Shown here: piece by piece, positions 1 through 5,959 of the stretch
Position numbering within the stretch: position 1 is the first letter of the stretch
Layout of the letters: each line of letters begins with the position of its first letter
Origin: JAJISK01 sp046759865
GTDB taxonomy: Archaea; Thermoplasmatota; Thermoplasmata; RBG-16-68-12; JAJISG01
DNA length: 16,777 nt
Reading direction: 5' to 3'
Assembly: GCA_046759865.1 (NCBI GenBank)
Contig: JBHIDB010000019.1
Span: 1 to 16,777, forward strand
Notes under the pieces: generated by a model
Seen by the model: only the letters and a program-made list of their open reading frames with translations
Told to the model about the DNA's origin: nothing
Database searches by the model: none
Made by a program: the position numbers and the translations under genes

Positions 1-36
1 GCTGAGAAGGATACCAACGAGAGCGAATTCGAGTAG
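1..36 (+). CDS. C-terminal end of an upstream gene (partial)
   Basis: The first reading frame is open from the window edge and encodes AEKDTNESEFE before a TAG at 34-36. The short, acidic, hydrophilic tail is typical of a protein C-terminus, but eleven residues cannot identify a family. Frame 2 is also open here, so the call rests on tail composition and on the lack of any other gene to explain the edge. Confidence 0.35.
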   Translation, partial: AEKDTNESEFE

Positions 37-182
37 GAATGAGAACAGGATTCCTTGCGGTCGACGAAGCGAGAGAAACCACAAGGCTCGCTCCCGATGA
101 AACAGGGCGTGGGAATTCTCCGGGAATTCCGCCTCGCCATGCCTCTCCTCCTCCAGTCCGGTGGCGCAAACGCCGGACACGG

Positions 183-190
183 TATAAAAG
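183..190 (+). promoter_or_regulatory. TATA-box-like element upstream of the PPOX-type gene
   Basis: TATAAAAG is a good archaeal TATA match in otherwise GC-rich sequence. Transcription would start near 210-215, leaving a leader of about 50 bases before the ATG at 262. It also argues against the longer upstream in-frame TTG start at 55, which would lie before the promoter. Confidence 0.55.
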
Positions 191-261
191 AGGTTACCCC
201 CGGACACGGCGAGGACCCGCGGTCACCAAAGATTATCCGCGGGCTACGAAATGGTCGGTCC

Positions 262-645
262 ATGACGCGTCTCACCGCGATGGCCTTGGAACTCCTCGAA
301 AAACGGAACTTCGCCCATCTGGCGACCCTCCTCCCCGATGGATCGCCCCACGTCACGCCCATGTGGATCGGGACCGAAGACGACCTCCTGACCATGAACA
401 CGGCGGTCGGGCGAGTCAAATACCACAACGTCCGCCGGGACCCGCGCGTGGCCATCTCCGTGCACGACCAAGGGGACCCCTACGTGAAAGTCATCGTCCG
501 GGGACGCGTCCTCGAGATGACGGAGGACGGGGCGGTCCCGCACATCCACCAGCTCGCACGCAAGTACCTCGGAAGAGACTTTCCCTTGCCGCCGGGCCAA
601 AAGCGGGTGGTGGTACGGATTGAGCCCCTTCGGGTCACCGTCTAA
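262..645 (+). CDS. Pyridoxamine 5'-phosphate oxidase-like (split-barrel) protein, probably flavin- or F420-dependent
   Basis: The 127-residue product has the split beta-barrel pattern of PPOX-class proteins. An N-terminal helix is followed by NFAHLATLLPDGSPHVTPMW (about residues 14-33), then LLTMNTAVGRVKYHNVRRDP and VAISVHDQGDPYVKVIVRGRV. This matches small PPOX-class proteins that use FMN or coenzyme F420, often as dimers with cofactor at the interface. The frame stays open upstream to a TTG at 55, but that extension is not family-like and precedes the TATA element at 183-190, so I choose ATG 262; ATG 280 is also possible. Family knowledge suggests an F420-linked reductase or biliverdin-reductase-like enzyme. 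The substrate cannot be read from sequence. It stands alone, with about 300 non-coding bases after it. Confidence 0.88.
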   Translation: MTRLTAMALELLEKRNFAHLATLLPDGSPHVTPMWIGTEDDLLTMNTAVGRVKYHNVRRDPRVAISVHDQGDPYVKVIVRGRVLEMTEDGAVPHIHQLARKYLGRDFPLPPGQKRVVVRIEPLRVTV

Positions 646-800
646 GCGTGCCCTATCCTTCGGAGAGGCCGACGCCCCGAATGGCCATCACGAGGACCCG
701 GGGGAGCCTCGTCCCCGACTCGGGGTGGTAGAGATGACCAGGTTAGACGCCGGGGCCCCCGTTTCCACTGCTCGAACCACGCCTCCCGCGCCGCCCTCAC
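642..800 (-). pseudogene. Possible remnant of a peroxiredoxin-like (AhpC/TSA) N-terminus
   Basis: This lies in the 300-base stretch (646-945) that has no other gene. On the minus strand, from GTG at 800, a short frame reads VRAAREAWFEQWKRGP and then RLTWSSLPPRVGDEAP, ending at TAG (644-642) after about 52 residues. The pattern W-F-x-x-W-x-R-G-P, then L-P-x-x-V-G-D-x-A-P, is how I recall the lead-in of some redoxin-domain proteins starting. The thioredoxin-fold core with its catalytic cysteine should follow but is absent; the frame degenerates and stops. It could be a decayed gene, a chance frame, or a start lost by rearrangement near the DUF2461 gene. The resemblance is from memory and rests on about 30 residues. 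Confidence 0.3.
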
Positions 801-916
801 CTGGGAATCGATGTCTTGCCCCGCCTACCCGGTGGCGGCGGGGTGGATCGATGTGGTCGGCATCCTCGTCATACTGGCTCATGATGTTCAAGCCGTTCTA
901 GGGCCCCACGAGAGGG

Positions 917-922
917 TTTATG
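917..922 (+). promoter_or_regulatory. TTTATG TATA-type element for the DUF2461 gene (leaderless spacing)
   Basis: TTTATG begins 29 bases before ATG 946, so the predicted transcription start falls at or next to the start codon. There is no convincing SD before 946. Both facts fit a leaderless archaeal mRNA. Confidence 0.5.
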
Positions 923-945
923 TAGGTCCGGTCGGTGAAACGGCC

Positions 946-1671
946 ATGGGGGAAATCGCACCTTTCACAGGCTTCCCGCCGGAGGGTCTCCACTTCTTGC
1001 AGACCCTCGAGAAGAACAACGACCGGGAGTGGTTTCAAAAGCGCAAGCAGCTCTACCTCGATCACATCGTGTCCCCGGCCCAATCCTTTGTGGTGGCCAT
1101 GGGGCAGCGGCTGCAGGAGGCCTTCCCGAGCATACGCTACGACACCCGGACCAACGGCCAAGGTTCCATGGGTCGGATCTACCGGGACATCCGATTCAGC
1201 AAGGACAAGCGGCCCTACAACACCCACGTCTGGTTTGCCTTCTGGGACGGGCCGGGGAAGAAGAAGGAATCCCCGGGATTCGGCATCGGGTTCGACCCGG
1301 AGGGATGGGGCATCCATGGCGGCTCCCATATGTTCTCCAAGCCCATGTTGGAGGCCTACCGCGAGGCCGTCGATGACGAGACCTTGGGACCCGAGTTGGA
1401 GAAGGCTATCGCACCCCTTCAGAAGGGCGGGGGGTACGAGATCGGCGAGGTGAAGTACAAACGGGTTCCGCGCGGATATGACTCCGAGCACCCGCGTGCG
1501 CGCTGGCTGAAGTATGGAGGCCTCTGGGCATCCCGGGAGTTCCGGGAGACCGAGGTCCTTCAGAAGCCCGAGTTCGTGGACCGGTGCTTCGACGTCGCCC
1601 AGGAGATGGCCCCGCTCCATCGATGGCTCGTAAAGGTAGACGAGCGCGTGCTCGCGAAGTTACAAGCCTAG
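946..1671 (+). CDS. DUF2461 domain protein
   Basis: The 241-residue protein matches DUF2461 (TIGR02453-type) across its length. The N-terminus has the hallmark FTGFPPEGLHFLQTLEKNND followed by REWFQKRKQLY. The middle has the conserved IYRDIRFSKDKRPYNTH motif (about residues 83-99), then a glycine-rich stretch with GFGIGFDPEGWGIHGGSHMF, and later KRVPRGYDSEHPRARWLKYGG. The family is widespread and uncharacterised biochemically, so no reaction is assigned. The frame stays open to 811 upstream, but homology begins right after ATG 946 and the TTTATG element lies between, so 946 is chosen. Both flanks are gene-poor and contain possible gene remnants on the opposite strand, which may mean the gene was inserted or its neighbours decayed. 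Confidence 0.9.
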   Translation: MGEIAPFTGFPPEGLHFLQTLEKNNDREWFQKRKQLYLDHIVSPAQSFVVAMGQRLQEAFPSIRYDTRTNGQGSMGRIYRDIRFSKDKRPYNTHVWFAFWDGPGKKKESPGFGIGFDPEGWGIHGGSHMFSKPMLEAYREAVDDETLGPELEKAIAPLQKGGGYEIGEVKYKRVPRGYDSEHPRARWLKYGGLWASREFRETEVLQKPEFVDRCFDVAQEMAPLHRWLVKVDERVLAKLQA

Positions 1672-1712
1672 GCGGTGGCAGCCCGGACCGCCTCAATCTC
1701 GACCAGCGCTCA
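1672..1712 (-). pseudogene. Possible RidA (YjgF) C-terminal scrap
   Basis: On the minus strand, just after the DUF2461 gene, one frame reads ALVEIEAVRAATA and then TAG (1674-1672). LVEIEAV near a C-terminus is characteristic of the RidA/YjgF family. The same frame is blocked by TGA immediately upstream, so no intact gene remains. The match is only about ten residues and could be chance. The rest of the 1672-1904 spacer shows no gene I can support. Confidence 0.22.
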
Positions 1713-1890
1713 TCCTCTTGATCTCACCGTCCTCCTCATCGTCTGGCGCATGATCTGGTCCCGCCTCCGTGGGGGCGGCTGGCACTGGCGGAGGCAGGCG
1801 CTGCCTAGCTCCGCCACACGACGCGGCAGCAAGCTTAAGAGCCCTCGAACCTTCTGTCAGGAGTCGAGCCAACCGGCCTTCCGTTGGCTC

Positions 1891-1900
1891 GGGGGGAGGA
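1891..1900 (+). promoter_or_regulatory. Shine-Dalgarno site fixing the SnoaL-like gene start
   Basis: GGGGGGAGGA ends four bases before ATG 1905, a strong SD match. It selects 1905 over the upstream in-frame TTG at 1884. Confidence 0.6.
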
Positions 1901-1904
1901 GAAC

Positions 1905-2336
1905 ATGAGCGCTGAGGAAAACATTGAGTCTGTAAAGGCAGGCATGGAAGCATTCAACGCGCAAGACTGGGATCGGTTCTTTGCCCTCGACCATGAATCC
2001 ATCGTGACCTACGCGCCCGACCTGGACGAACCCCTCAAGGGTTTGGAGGCGTACAAGGAGCGTTTCGAGACGAACGAGAAGGCCTTCCCCGACCAACACA
2101 TCGAGACGACGCGAGTCTTCGGACAGGGCGATTGGGTGGTCTTGGAAGGCGTCTTCACGGGCACACATAAGGGTGCCTTCATCGGCCCCGGTGGGCAGGA
2201 GGTCCCGCCCACCAACAAACAGGTCGAGCTTCCCATCGCGTTGGTCTTCAAGATCGAGGGCGGCAAGCTCACCGAAGAGCACGACTACTACGACAACCTG
2301 ACCTTCCTGAGCCAGCTGGGACTGGCCCCGGAGTGA
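1905..2336 (+). CDS. SnoaL-like / ester cyclase-fold protein, paralog 1 of 3
   Basis: This 143-residue cytoplasmic protein has the NTF2-like alpha+beta cone fold of the SnoaL-type cyclase/isomerase superfamily. An N-terminal helix leads into FNAQDWDRFFALDHESIV, then EPLKGLEAYKERF, AFPDQHIE, FGQGDWVVLEGVFTGTHKG, the signature VPPTNK (about residues 101-106), and a C-terminal strand with EEHDYYDNLTFLSQLGL. Members bind or rearrange small hydrophobic molecules in a central pocket, and many are of unknown function. It is clearly paralogous to the genes at 4399-4836 and 5440-5877, sharing the DWD motif, FG-G-W, PPTNK and the FL-QLG ending. The strong SD supports ATG 1905. The GYD gene follows 56 bases after the stop, so the two may share a transcript. 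The substrate is unknown. Confidence 0.87.
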   Translation: MSAEENIESVKAGMEAFNAQDWDRFFALDHESIVTYAPDLDEPLKGLEAYKERFETNEKAFPDQHIETTRVFGQGDWVVLEGVFTGTHKGAFIGPGGQEVPPTNKQVELPIALVFKIEGGKLTEEHDYYDNLTFLSQLGLAPE

Positions 2337-2377
2337 GCGCCGAGGAGGGGCGCCCAAATACCCAAGGCCCGCAGGGG

Positions 2378-2386
2378 AGGAGGTGA
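2378..2386 (+). promoter_or_regulatory. Nine-base perfect Shine-Dalgarno site before a non-ATG start
   Basis: AGGAGGTGA is fully complementary to the usual anti-SD at the 3' end of 16S rRNA. It ends six bases before ACG 2393, standard spacing for initiation. No ATG, GTG or TTG of the GYD frame lies between it and TTG 2414, and its own TGA (2384-2386) is a stop in that frame. Confidence 0.65.
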
Positions 2387-2392
2387 GACCAC

Positions 2393-2686
2393 ACGCCTAC
2401 TTATGTCACACTTTTGAATTGGACCGAAAAGGGAATCCAGAACGTGAGGGAGACGACAAAGAGGTACCAGGCTGCATTGGCGGTCTTTGAGCAGTTGGGA
2501 ATAGAGATCCTTAGCTTCCATTGGACCTCCGGCCGCTTCGACGCCGTCGCGATCTCTGAGGCGCCGGACGATGAGACCGCGGCCGCCGTATCCCTGACCC
2601 TAGGCTCCCAGGGAAACATTCGGACCGAGACCCTTCGTGCGTACACCGCAGGGGATATGGACCGCATTCTCGCCAAGATGCCGTAG
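2393..2686 (+). CDS. GYD domain protein, apparently starting at ACG
   Basis: A 97-residue GYD family protein (PF08734 type). Residues 2-16 read PTYVTLLNWTEKGIQ, the family's usual N-terminus. They are followed by NVRETTKRYQAALAVFEQLG, then FHWTSGRFDAVAISEAPDDE in the position of the family's Gly-Tyr/Arg-Phe-Asp signature, and SLTLGSQGNIRTETLRAYT. The codon where the methionine should be is ACG (2393-2395), six bases after a perfect SD. An in-frame TGA at 2384 excludes any longer version. The first standard start codon is TTG 2414, which would remove the first, conserved strand. So ACG is used, an ATG was mutated to ACG, or there is a base error. GYD proteins form small ferredoxin-like folds of unknown role. 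The gene lies 56 bases after the SnoaL-like gene on the same strand. Confidence 0.85.
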   Translation, partial: TPTYVTLLNWTEKGIQNVRETTKRYQAALAVFEQLGIEILSFHWTSGRFDAVAISEAPDDETAAAVSLTLGSQGNIRTETLRAYTAGDMDRILAKMP

Positions 2687-2721
2687 CTCGCCCCGCCCGG
2701 AGAAGGGGACGACGTACGGCC

Positions 2722-3177
2722 TCAGGCGAAGGTGAGCGCCGCGTATCCGAACTGCACGGAGAACGGTACACACCAGATGACCACATAGCCGTAGGTCAGG
2801 GGATCGACCCCGTCAGGGATGGGGTAGTTGGAGGATCCCTGGCTCGCCCTGAGAGGGCCAAGGTCCAGGTCGCCCACCGCGACCCGCGGTCCCGCTGCCA
2901 AGTACACGGCGAGCCCAGGACCGTTGGTGACGAAGAAGTTCTCGAAGCGGAGGATATACCCGGACTCGTCGTGAAGCAGCCGCGCCTCGCCCGAGCTGAC
3001 ATGACCGGGTTCCCCATCCATGAAGGCCCCTGTGGCAATGACGCTTGAAAAACCGGCCGGGGTCTCCTCGTTCCCCTGCGTGGCGAAGAACAAGGGAGAG
3101 GCAAGGACCCATATCGGAACAGCTAGCACCGCGACGACTGCGAGAACGAGGAGGAGCTTGACACGAGGGGCGACCAT
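2722..3177 (-). CDS. Membrane-anchored DM13 domain protein
   Basis: The 151-residue product starts with a short basic segment and a hydrophobic helix (about residues 7-31, LLLVLAVVAVLAVPIWVLAS), either a signal anchor or a signal peptide. The rest matches the DM13 domain: GAFMDGEPGHVSSGEARLL, ILRFENFFVTNGPGLAVYL, DLDLGPLRASQGSSNYPIP, and the C-terminal YVVIWCVPFSVQFGYAAL with the family's near-invariant cysteine. DM13 is a beta-sandwich proposed to act in extracytoplasmic electron transfer through that cysteine; direct evidence is limited. It is expected on the outer face of the membrane. A TTATG element lies 28 bases before ATG 3177, as for a leaderless mRNA. It converges on the GYD gene with 35 bases between. 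Confidence 0.88.
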   Translation of the reverse strand: MVAPRVKLLLVLAVVAVLAVPIWVLASPLFFATQGNEETPAGFSSVIATGAFMDGEPGHVSSGEARLLHDESGYILRFENFFVTNGPGLAVYLAAGPRVAVGDLDLGPLRASQGSSNYPIPDGVDPLTYGYVVIWCVPFSVQFGYAALTFA

Positions 3178-3200
3178 CCAACCTGTTTACATTACCCAGT

Positions 3201-3206
3201 CATAAG
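3201..3206 (-). promoter_or_regulatory. TTATG TATA-type element for the DM13 gene
   Basis: Reading the minus strand, CCTTATG starts about 28-30 bases before ATG 3177. No SD is visible, so leaderless transcription is likely. Confidence 0.4.
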
Positions 3207-3220
3207 GCCCTTGCCCAGAA

Positions 3221-3230
3221 TTGGGCCCAA
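3221..3230. repeat. Ten-base palindrome TTGGGCCCAA upstream of the DM13 gene
   Basis: A perfect 5+5 inverted repeat sits about 15 bases upstream of the DM13 TATA-type element. The GCCCA at 3213-3217 can also pair with the TGGGC starting at 3222. It could be an operator, or part of the 3' end of the epimerase neighbourhood. A palindrome this short can also be chance in GC-rich DNA. Confidence 0.25.
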
Positions 3231-3265
3231 ACTTCCGGATTGACGAAAGGAGGAGCAGACCCGGT

Positions 3266-4264
3266 TCACGCTCTCGGCGGACTCATCCCAAGTAGCCGCA
3301 TCTCGTACGCTAGCCATTCGCCCAGCCCTTCCTTAAGCGATCGCGCCTCAAAGCCTAGATCCTGCCTTGCTTTGGAGTCGTCTCCAAGATACGTGACCCC
3401 CGCGGCCGATCGGAGCGTTTCCGGGTGGTACACTCCGGAGACTCGAAAAAGGCGTCCGAACACGCTCATCAGACCCGCCATGAACCGGAGAGTCCCGGGC
3501 CCGACCTGCCTTAAGGGACCGGGAATGCCCGTAATCTCCTCGGCAAGCTCGAAGGCCTCAACGAACGTATGCCGTGGGCCGGCGAGAATGTAGCTCTCTC
3601 CCGGTCGGCCCCGCTTCATGGCCTCGAGATGTCCCCGAACCGTGTCCTCGACGTGGCCCCAATTGAAGGCCAGCACATCCGGGGGAAGCCAACGCAGATT
3701 CTCCTGCAGATAATCGATGAAGTAGGCCCGCAGGGGACCCGTTAGCCCCGGCCCGTAGACGACTCCGGGCTGCAGCACGATCAGCGGCAGCCCTTCTCGC
3801 ATCATTGGTTCCGCGACCTGGAACTGGGCCATCCACTTCGTCCGATCGTACTCACTAGGGAAGGGGCCCGTCGGGTGGTATGTCTCATCGACGACCTCAC
3901 CGTGCGTGTCACCGAAGGCGGCGAGGGAGCTGGTCAGGACCCCGCGGGGGATCTCCAACTCCTCCATGAGTTCAAGCACGTTTCGTGTCCCCCCGACGTT
4001 GACCGGAACGGCCTGGCTGCGGTCCCAGACACCGACTTTGAACCAGGCCGCGAGGTGAAAGACGCCGTCGACCCCCTCCATCGGGGCACGCATGCTCTCC
4101 TTGTCCGTGACGTCCCCTTTGTAGACGTCGACACCCAGGTCCGCCAGCGGACGTGCCGTCGGGGGCGTCCGTACGAGGGCCGCGACCTCATGTCCTTCCT
4201 CCGCGAGCCGGTGCAGTAGGCGGCCGCCGATGAATCCTGTGGCCCCCGTCACAAAGTAACGCAT
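3266..4264 (-). CDS. NAD(P)-dependent epimerase/reductase, extended SDR family (dihydroflavonol reductase-like)
   Basis: This 332-residue enzyme begins with the Rossmann signature MRYFVTGATGFIG (TGxxGxxG, residues 6-13) and continues with DVTDKESM, then HLAAWFKVGVWD and VNVGGTRNVLELM. The catalytic set is a serine at 112/113 (TSS), Y139 and K143 in YDRTK. The substrate side shows LQPGVVYGPG, FNWGHVEDTVRGHLEAM and SYILAGPRHTF. This is the extended (atypical) SDR group that includes dihydroflavonol-4-reductase-like enzymes and nucleotide-sugar epimerases; the exact substrate is open. The frame runs up to 4303, but the Rossmann strand starts directly at ATG 4264, and a TTATAG element at 4306-4311 gives a leader of about 20 bases. 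Minus-strand, between SnoaL-like paralogs 1 and 2, with no clear operon partner. Confidence 0.9.
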   Translation of the reverse strand: MRYFVTGATGFIGGRLLHRLAEEGHEVAALVRTPPTARPLADLGVDVYKGDVTDKESMRAPMEGVDGVFHLAAWFKVGVWDRSQAVPVNVGGTRNVLELMEELEIPRGVLTSSLAAFGDTHGEVVDETYHPTGPFPSEYDRTKWMAQFQVAEPMMREGLPLIVLQPGVVYGPGLTGPLRAYFIDYLQENLRWLPPDVLAFNWGHVEDTVRGHLEAMKRGRPGESYILAGPRHTFVEAFELAEEITGIPGPLRQVGPGTLRFMAGLMSVFGRLFRVSGVYHPETLRSAAGVTYLGDDSKARQDLGFEARSLKEGLGEWLAYEMRLLGMSPPRA

Positions 4265-4305
4265 GTCCCCGCGACTCCGAGCGACGGATGGCCTAGGAGT
4301 CACCC

Positions 4306-4311
4306 CTATAA
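4306..4311 (-). promoter_or_regulatory. TATA-box-like element for the epimerase gene
   Basis: The minus strand reads CCTTATAGG here. With the usual 25-base offset, transcription starts near 4284, about 20 bases before ATG 4264. Confidence 0.45.
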
Positions 4312-4398
4312 GGCGGTATCAGGCAACCCATCGCGGGCGCCCGACGTCCAAGCAAAGAAGCTAATACACCCTGGCCCCGTCCATCCCCGGGGAGGATT

Positions 4399-4836
4399 AT
4401 GACCCTGGAAGAGAGTCTAAAGGCAGTCGATGCGGCGGAGAGTTCCCTAGAAGCTCGCGACTGGGACGGCTTCGACGCAGCCCATGCGGAATCCGTAGTC
4501 GTCTACTCGCCGTTCACGCCCGAGCCCACGAAAGGCCGGGAGGCTCACCGTGAGCAGATTCACGGCCTTACGACCGCGTTTCCGGACATGAAGACCGAAC
4601 GCTTCGGCGTCTTTGGATCGGGGGAGTGGCTCTGTGCCGAGCTCCTCGTGACCGGCACCAACACCGGACCGTGGAAGCGCCCCACGGGCGAGGACATGCC
4701 CCCCACGAACAAACCCGTCAGGCTCAACATCCTGAATATCTCCAAGGTCGTGAACGGGGAAATCGCCGAGGAACGCACCTACTTCGATCGGGTCGGGTTC
4801 CTGGCCCAACTCGGAGTCTTGCCGGAACAGGAGTAG
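4399..4836 (+). CDS. SnoaL-like / ester cyclase-fold protein, paralog 2 of 3
   Basis: The 145-residue product is collinear with the other two SnoaL-like proteins: EARDWDGFDAAHAESVVVY, EPTKGREAHREQI, AFPDMKTE, FGSGEWLCAELLVTGTNTG, MPPTNKPV, then EERTYFDRVGFLAQLGVLPE. It is the most divergent of the three in the strand before PPTNK: LCAELL replaces VVLEGV/VVVEEE, and WKRP follows the TGTNTG turn. Binding of a small hydrophobic ligand in the cone pocket is expected from the fold. An SD (GGGGAGG, 4389-4395) precedes ATG 4399 at good spacing. The gene is divergent from the epimerase, so the 130 bases between them hold both promoters. Confidence 0.86.
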   Translation: MTLEESLKAVDAAESSLEARDWDGFDAAHAESVVVYSPFTPEPTKGREAHREQIHGLTTAFPDMKTERFGVFGSGEWLCAELLVTGTNTGPWKRPTGEDMPPTNKPVRLNILNISKVVNGEIAEERTYFDRVGFLAQLGVLPEQE

Positions 4837-4966
4837 GCACAGCCTACCGCTTCGGCCATCGGCACAGCCCCGCGCTCGGCTTGGGATTCGGCAAGTATCC
4901 GCCTTGATACTGAGCCCAGCACTTTCATATTCGCGGAAGGACTTGACCTCCTTGGGCCTCGAAGCC

Positions 4967-5248
4967 ATGAGTGAGAGGAAGCCGAGCGGCATGGAGCCGC
5001 AGTATCTCATCTTCTGGTGGCTGGATCAGACACCCTACGTGGCCCGGTTCACGGACGAGATGGAGGCCGATTCCGCGGCCCGTGTACGCAACGCCCTCCT
5101 CCTAGAGATCCGTGAAGACGGAGAGGTCGGGCGCATTCTGGATTACTACCGCCGGGACGAGGAGGGTAACCCGATGCCGGCGGTCTGGAGGGAGCTCTCC
5201 CGAGGGTACAGAGGGAGAGGGCAGACGGTCCTCCGCATTCCCGTCTAG
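4967..5248 (+). CDS. Unrecognised 93-residue soluble protein
   Basis: I do not recognise this family. It starts MSERKPSGMEPQYLIFWW, continues with a compact alpha/beta pattern (YVARFTDEMEADSAARVRN, LLLEIREDGEVGRILDYYRR) and ends RGRGQTVLRIPV. It has no signal peptide, transmembrane helix or catalytic signature. Reasons to believe it is real: periodic charged and aromatic residues, normal codon usage for the window, and a CATATT-type A/T patch (4926-4931) about 40 bases upstream. The frame stays open to 4904, but that extension is not protein-like. ATG 4967 is chosen; ATG 4991 is the alternative. It lies between SnoaL-like paralogs 2 and 3 on the same strand. Confidence 0.6.
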   Translation: MSERKPSGMEPQYLIFWWLDQTPYVARFTDEMEADSAARVRNALLLEIREDGEVGRILDYYRRDEEGNPMPAVWRELSRGYRGRGQTVLRIPV

Positions 5249-5363
5249 TGGGACATCCGTCATCAGACGTGACCGCGAGACGCCGGGAACCCGTAAGCCC
5301 TTAATACGGGCGTGCGGTAAATGGCCCTAACCTCGGGGAGGGAGTTCTCCGGCTTCGGCCGAC

Positions 5364-5378
5364 AACCATTCAATGGTT
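5364..5378. promoter_or_regulatory. 15-base palindrome, possible operator before SnoaL-like paralog 3
   Basis: AACCATT-C-AATGGTT is a perfect inverted repeat with 7-base arms around a single C. It is unusually AT-rich for the region and lies 62 bases upstream of ATG 5440. Its size and place fit a dimeric helix-turn-helix regulator site. The regulator is unknown. Confidence 0.35.
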
Positions 5379-5439
5379 CAGTGCCAAGGAGGGACTTTCG
5401 GCCCGCGAGTTACCAACACAAATGGAAGAGATGAGTAGC

Positions 5440-5877
5440 ATGGGAATAGACGACAAGATACAGGTTGTAAGGGAGCGAGACGATGCCCTTAATGCACGCG
5501 ACTGGGATCGCGCTTTCGAGAATTACTCAGAGAGCGTTGTGACGCACGCGCCGGGCCTCGAGGAGCCCCTGAAGGGGATCGAAGCCACCAAGGGATGGAT
5601 GACACCCTTTTTCAACGCGTTCGGAGACCTCAAGGCGAACATCGTCAACAGCTTCGGCCAGGGCGATTGGGTCGTGGTCGAGGAGGAGCTCAAGGGGACC
5701 CACACGGGAACCCTTGTGAATTCGGACGGATCGGAGATCCCCCCCACGAACAAGACCATCAACATGTGGTCCGCCGAAGTCCTCAAGGTGGAGGAAGGGA
5801 AGATCACGGAGTCCCGGAATTACTTCGACATGCTCGGATTCATGGCCCAGCTCGGCCTGACCCCCGAGAACGAGTGA
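5440..5877 (+). CDS. SnoaL-like / ester cyclase-fold protein, paralog 3 of 3
   Basis: The 145-residue product follows the same order as the other two copies: LNARDWDRAFENYSESVVTH, EEPLKGIEATKGWM, FGQGDWVVVEEELKGTHTG, IPPTNKTI, ESRNYFDMLGFMAQLGLTPE. It is closest to paralog 1 in the FGQGDWVV and EPLKG blocks. Three in-frame ATGs are available (5422, 5431, 5440). I choose 5440 because MGIDDKIQVV then aligns with the first residues of both paralogs and GGAAGAG at 5424-5430 sits at SD distance. Starting at 5422 would add six residues. The cone-like fold implies binding or isomerisation of a small molecule; the ligand is unknown. A palindrome at 5364-5378 may regulate it. Confidence 0.86.
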   Translation: MGIDDKIQVVRERDDALNARDWDRAFENYSESVVTHAPGLEEPLKGIEATKGWMTPFFNAFGDLKANIVNSFGQGDWVVVEEELKGTHTGTLVNSDGSEIPPTNKTINMWSAEVLKVEEGKITESRNYFDMLGFMAQLGLTPENE

Positions 5878-5923
5878 AAACGGCTACTCCGCTACGTCAC
5901 GGGTCGCCCCCCGCGGCCCGCCT

Positions 5924-5936
5924 TCCTTTTATTTGA
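5924..5936 (+). terminator. T-rich archaeal-type terminator between convergent genes
   Basis: TTCCTTTTATTTG is the most T-rich stretch in this part of the window and lies 47 bases after the SnoaL-like stop. Archaeal RNA polymerase terminates at oligo-T without needing a hairpin. It serves the plus strand. Confidence 0.45.
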
Positions 5937-5959
5937 TTACGCTCGTGAGCGGACACGCT

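Noticed and set aside
39..623. Plus-strand frame overlapping the PPOX-type gene
   Set aside because: The translation is rich in Arg/Pro and low in hydrophobic residues, a shadow frame. The other frame carries the recognisable split-barrel protein.
898..1620. Minus-strand frame across the DUF2461 gene
   Set aside because: No family pattern; DUF2461 motifs on the plus strand explain this stretch.
2383..2397. GTG at 2383 as start of the GYD gene
   Set aside because: It is in a different frame from the GYD protein and its first bases lie inside the SD itself. Using it would need a one-base frameshift, less simple than ACG initiation or a mutated ATG.
3240..3593. Plus-strand frame within the epimerase gene
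   Set aside because: Antisense shadow of a clear SDR enzyme, with Ser/Arg/Pro-rich composition.
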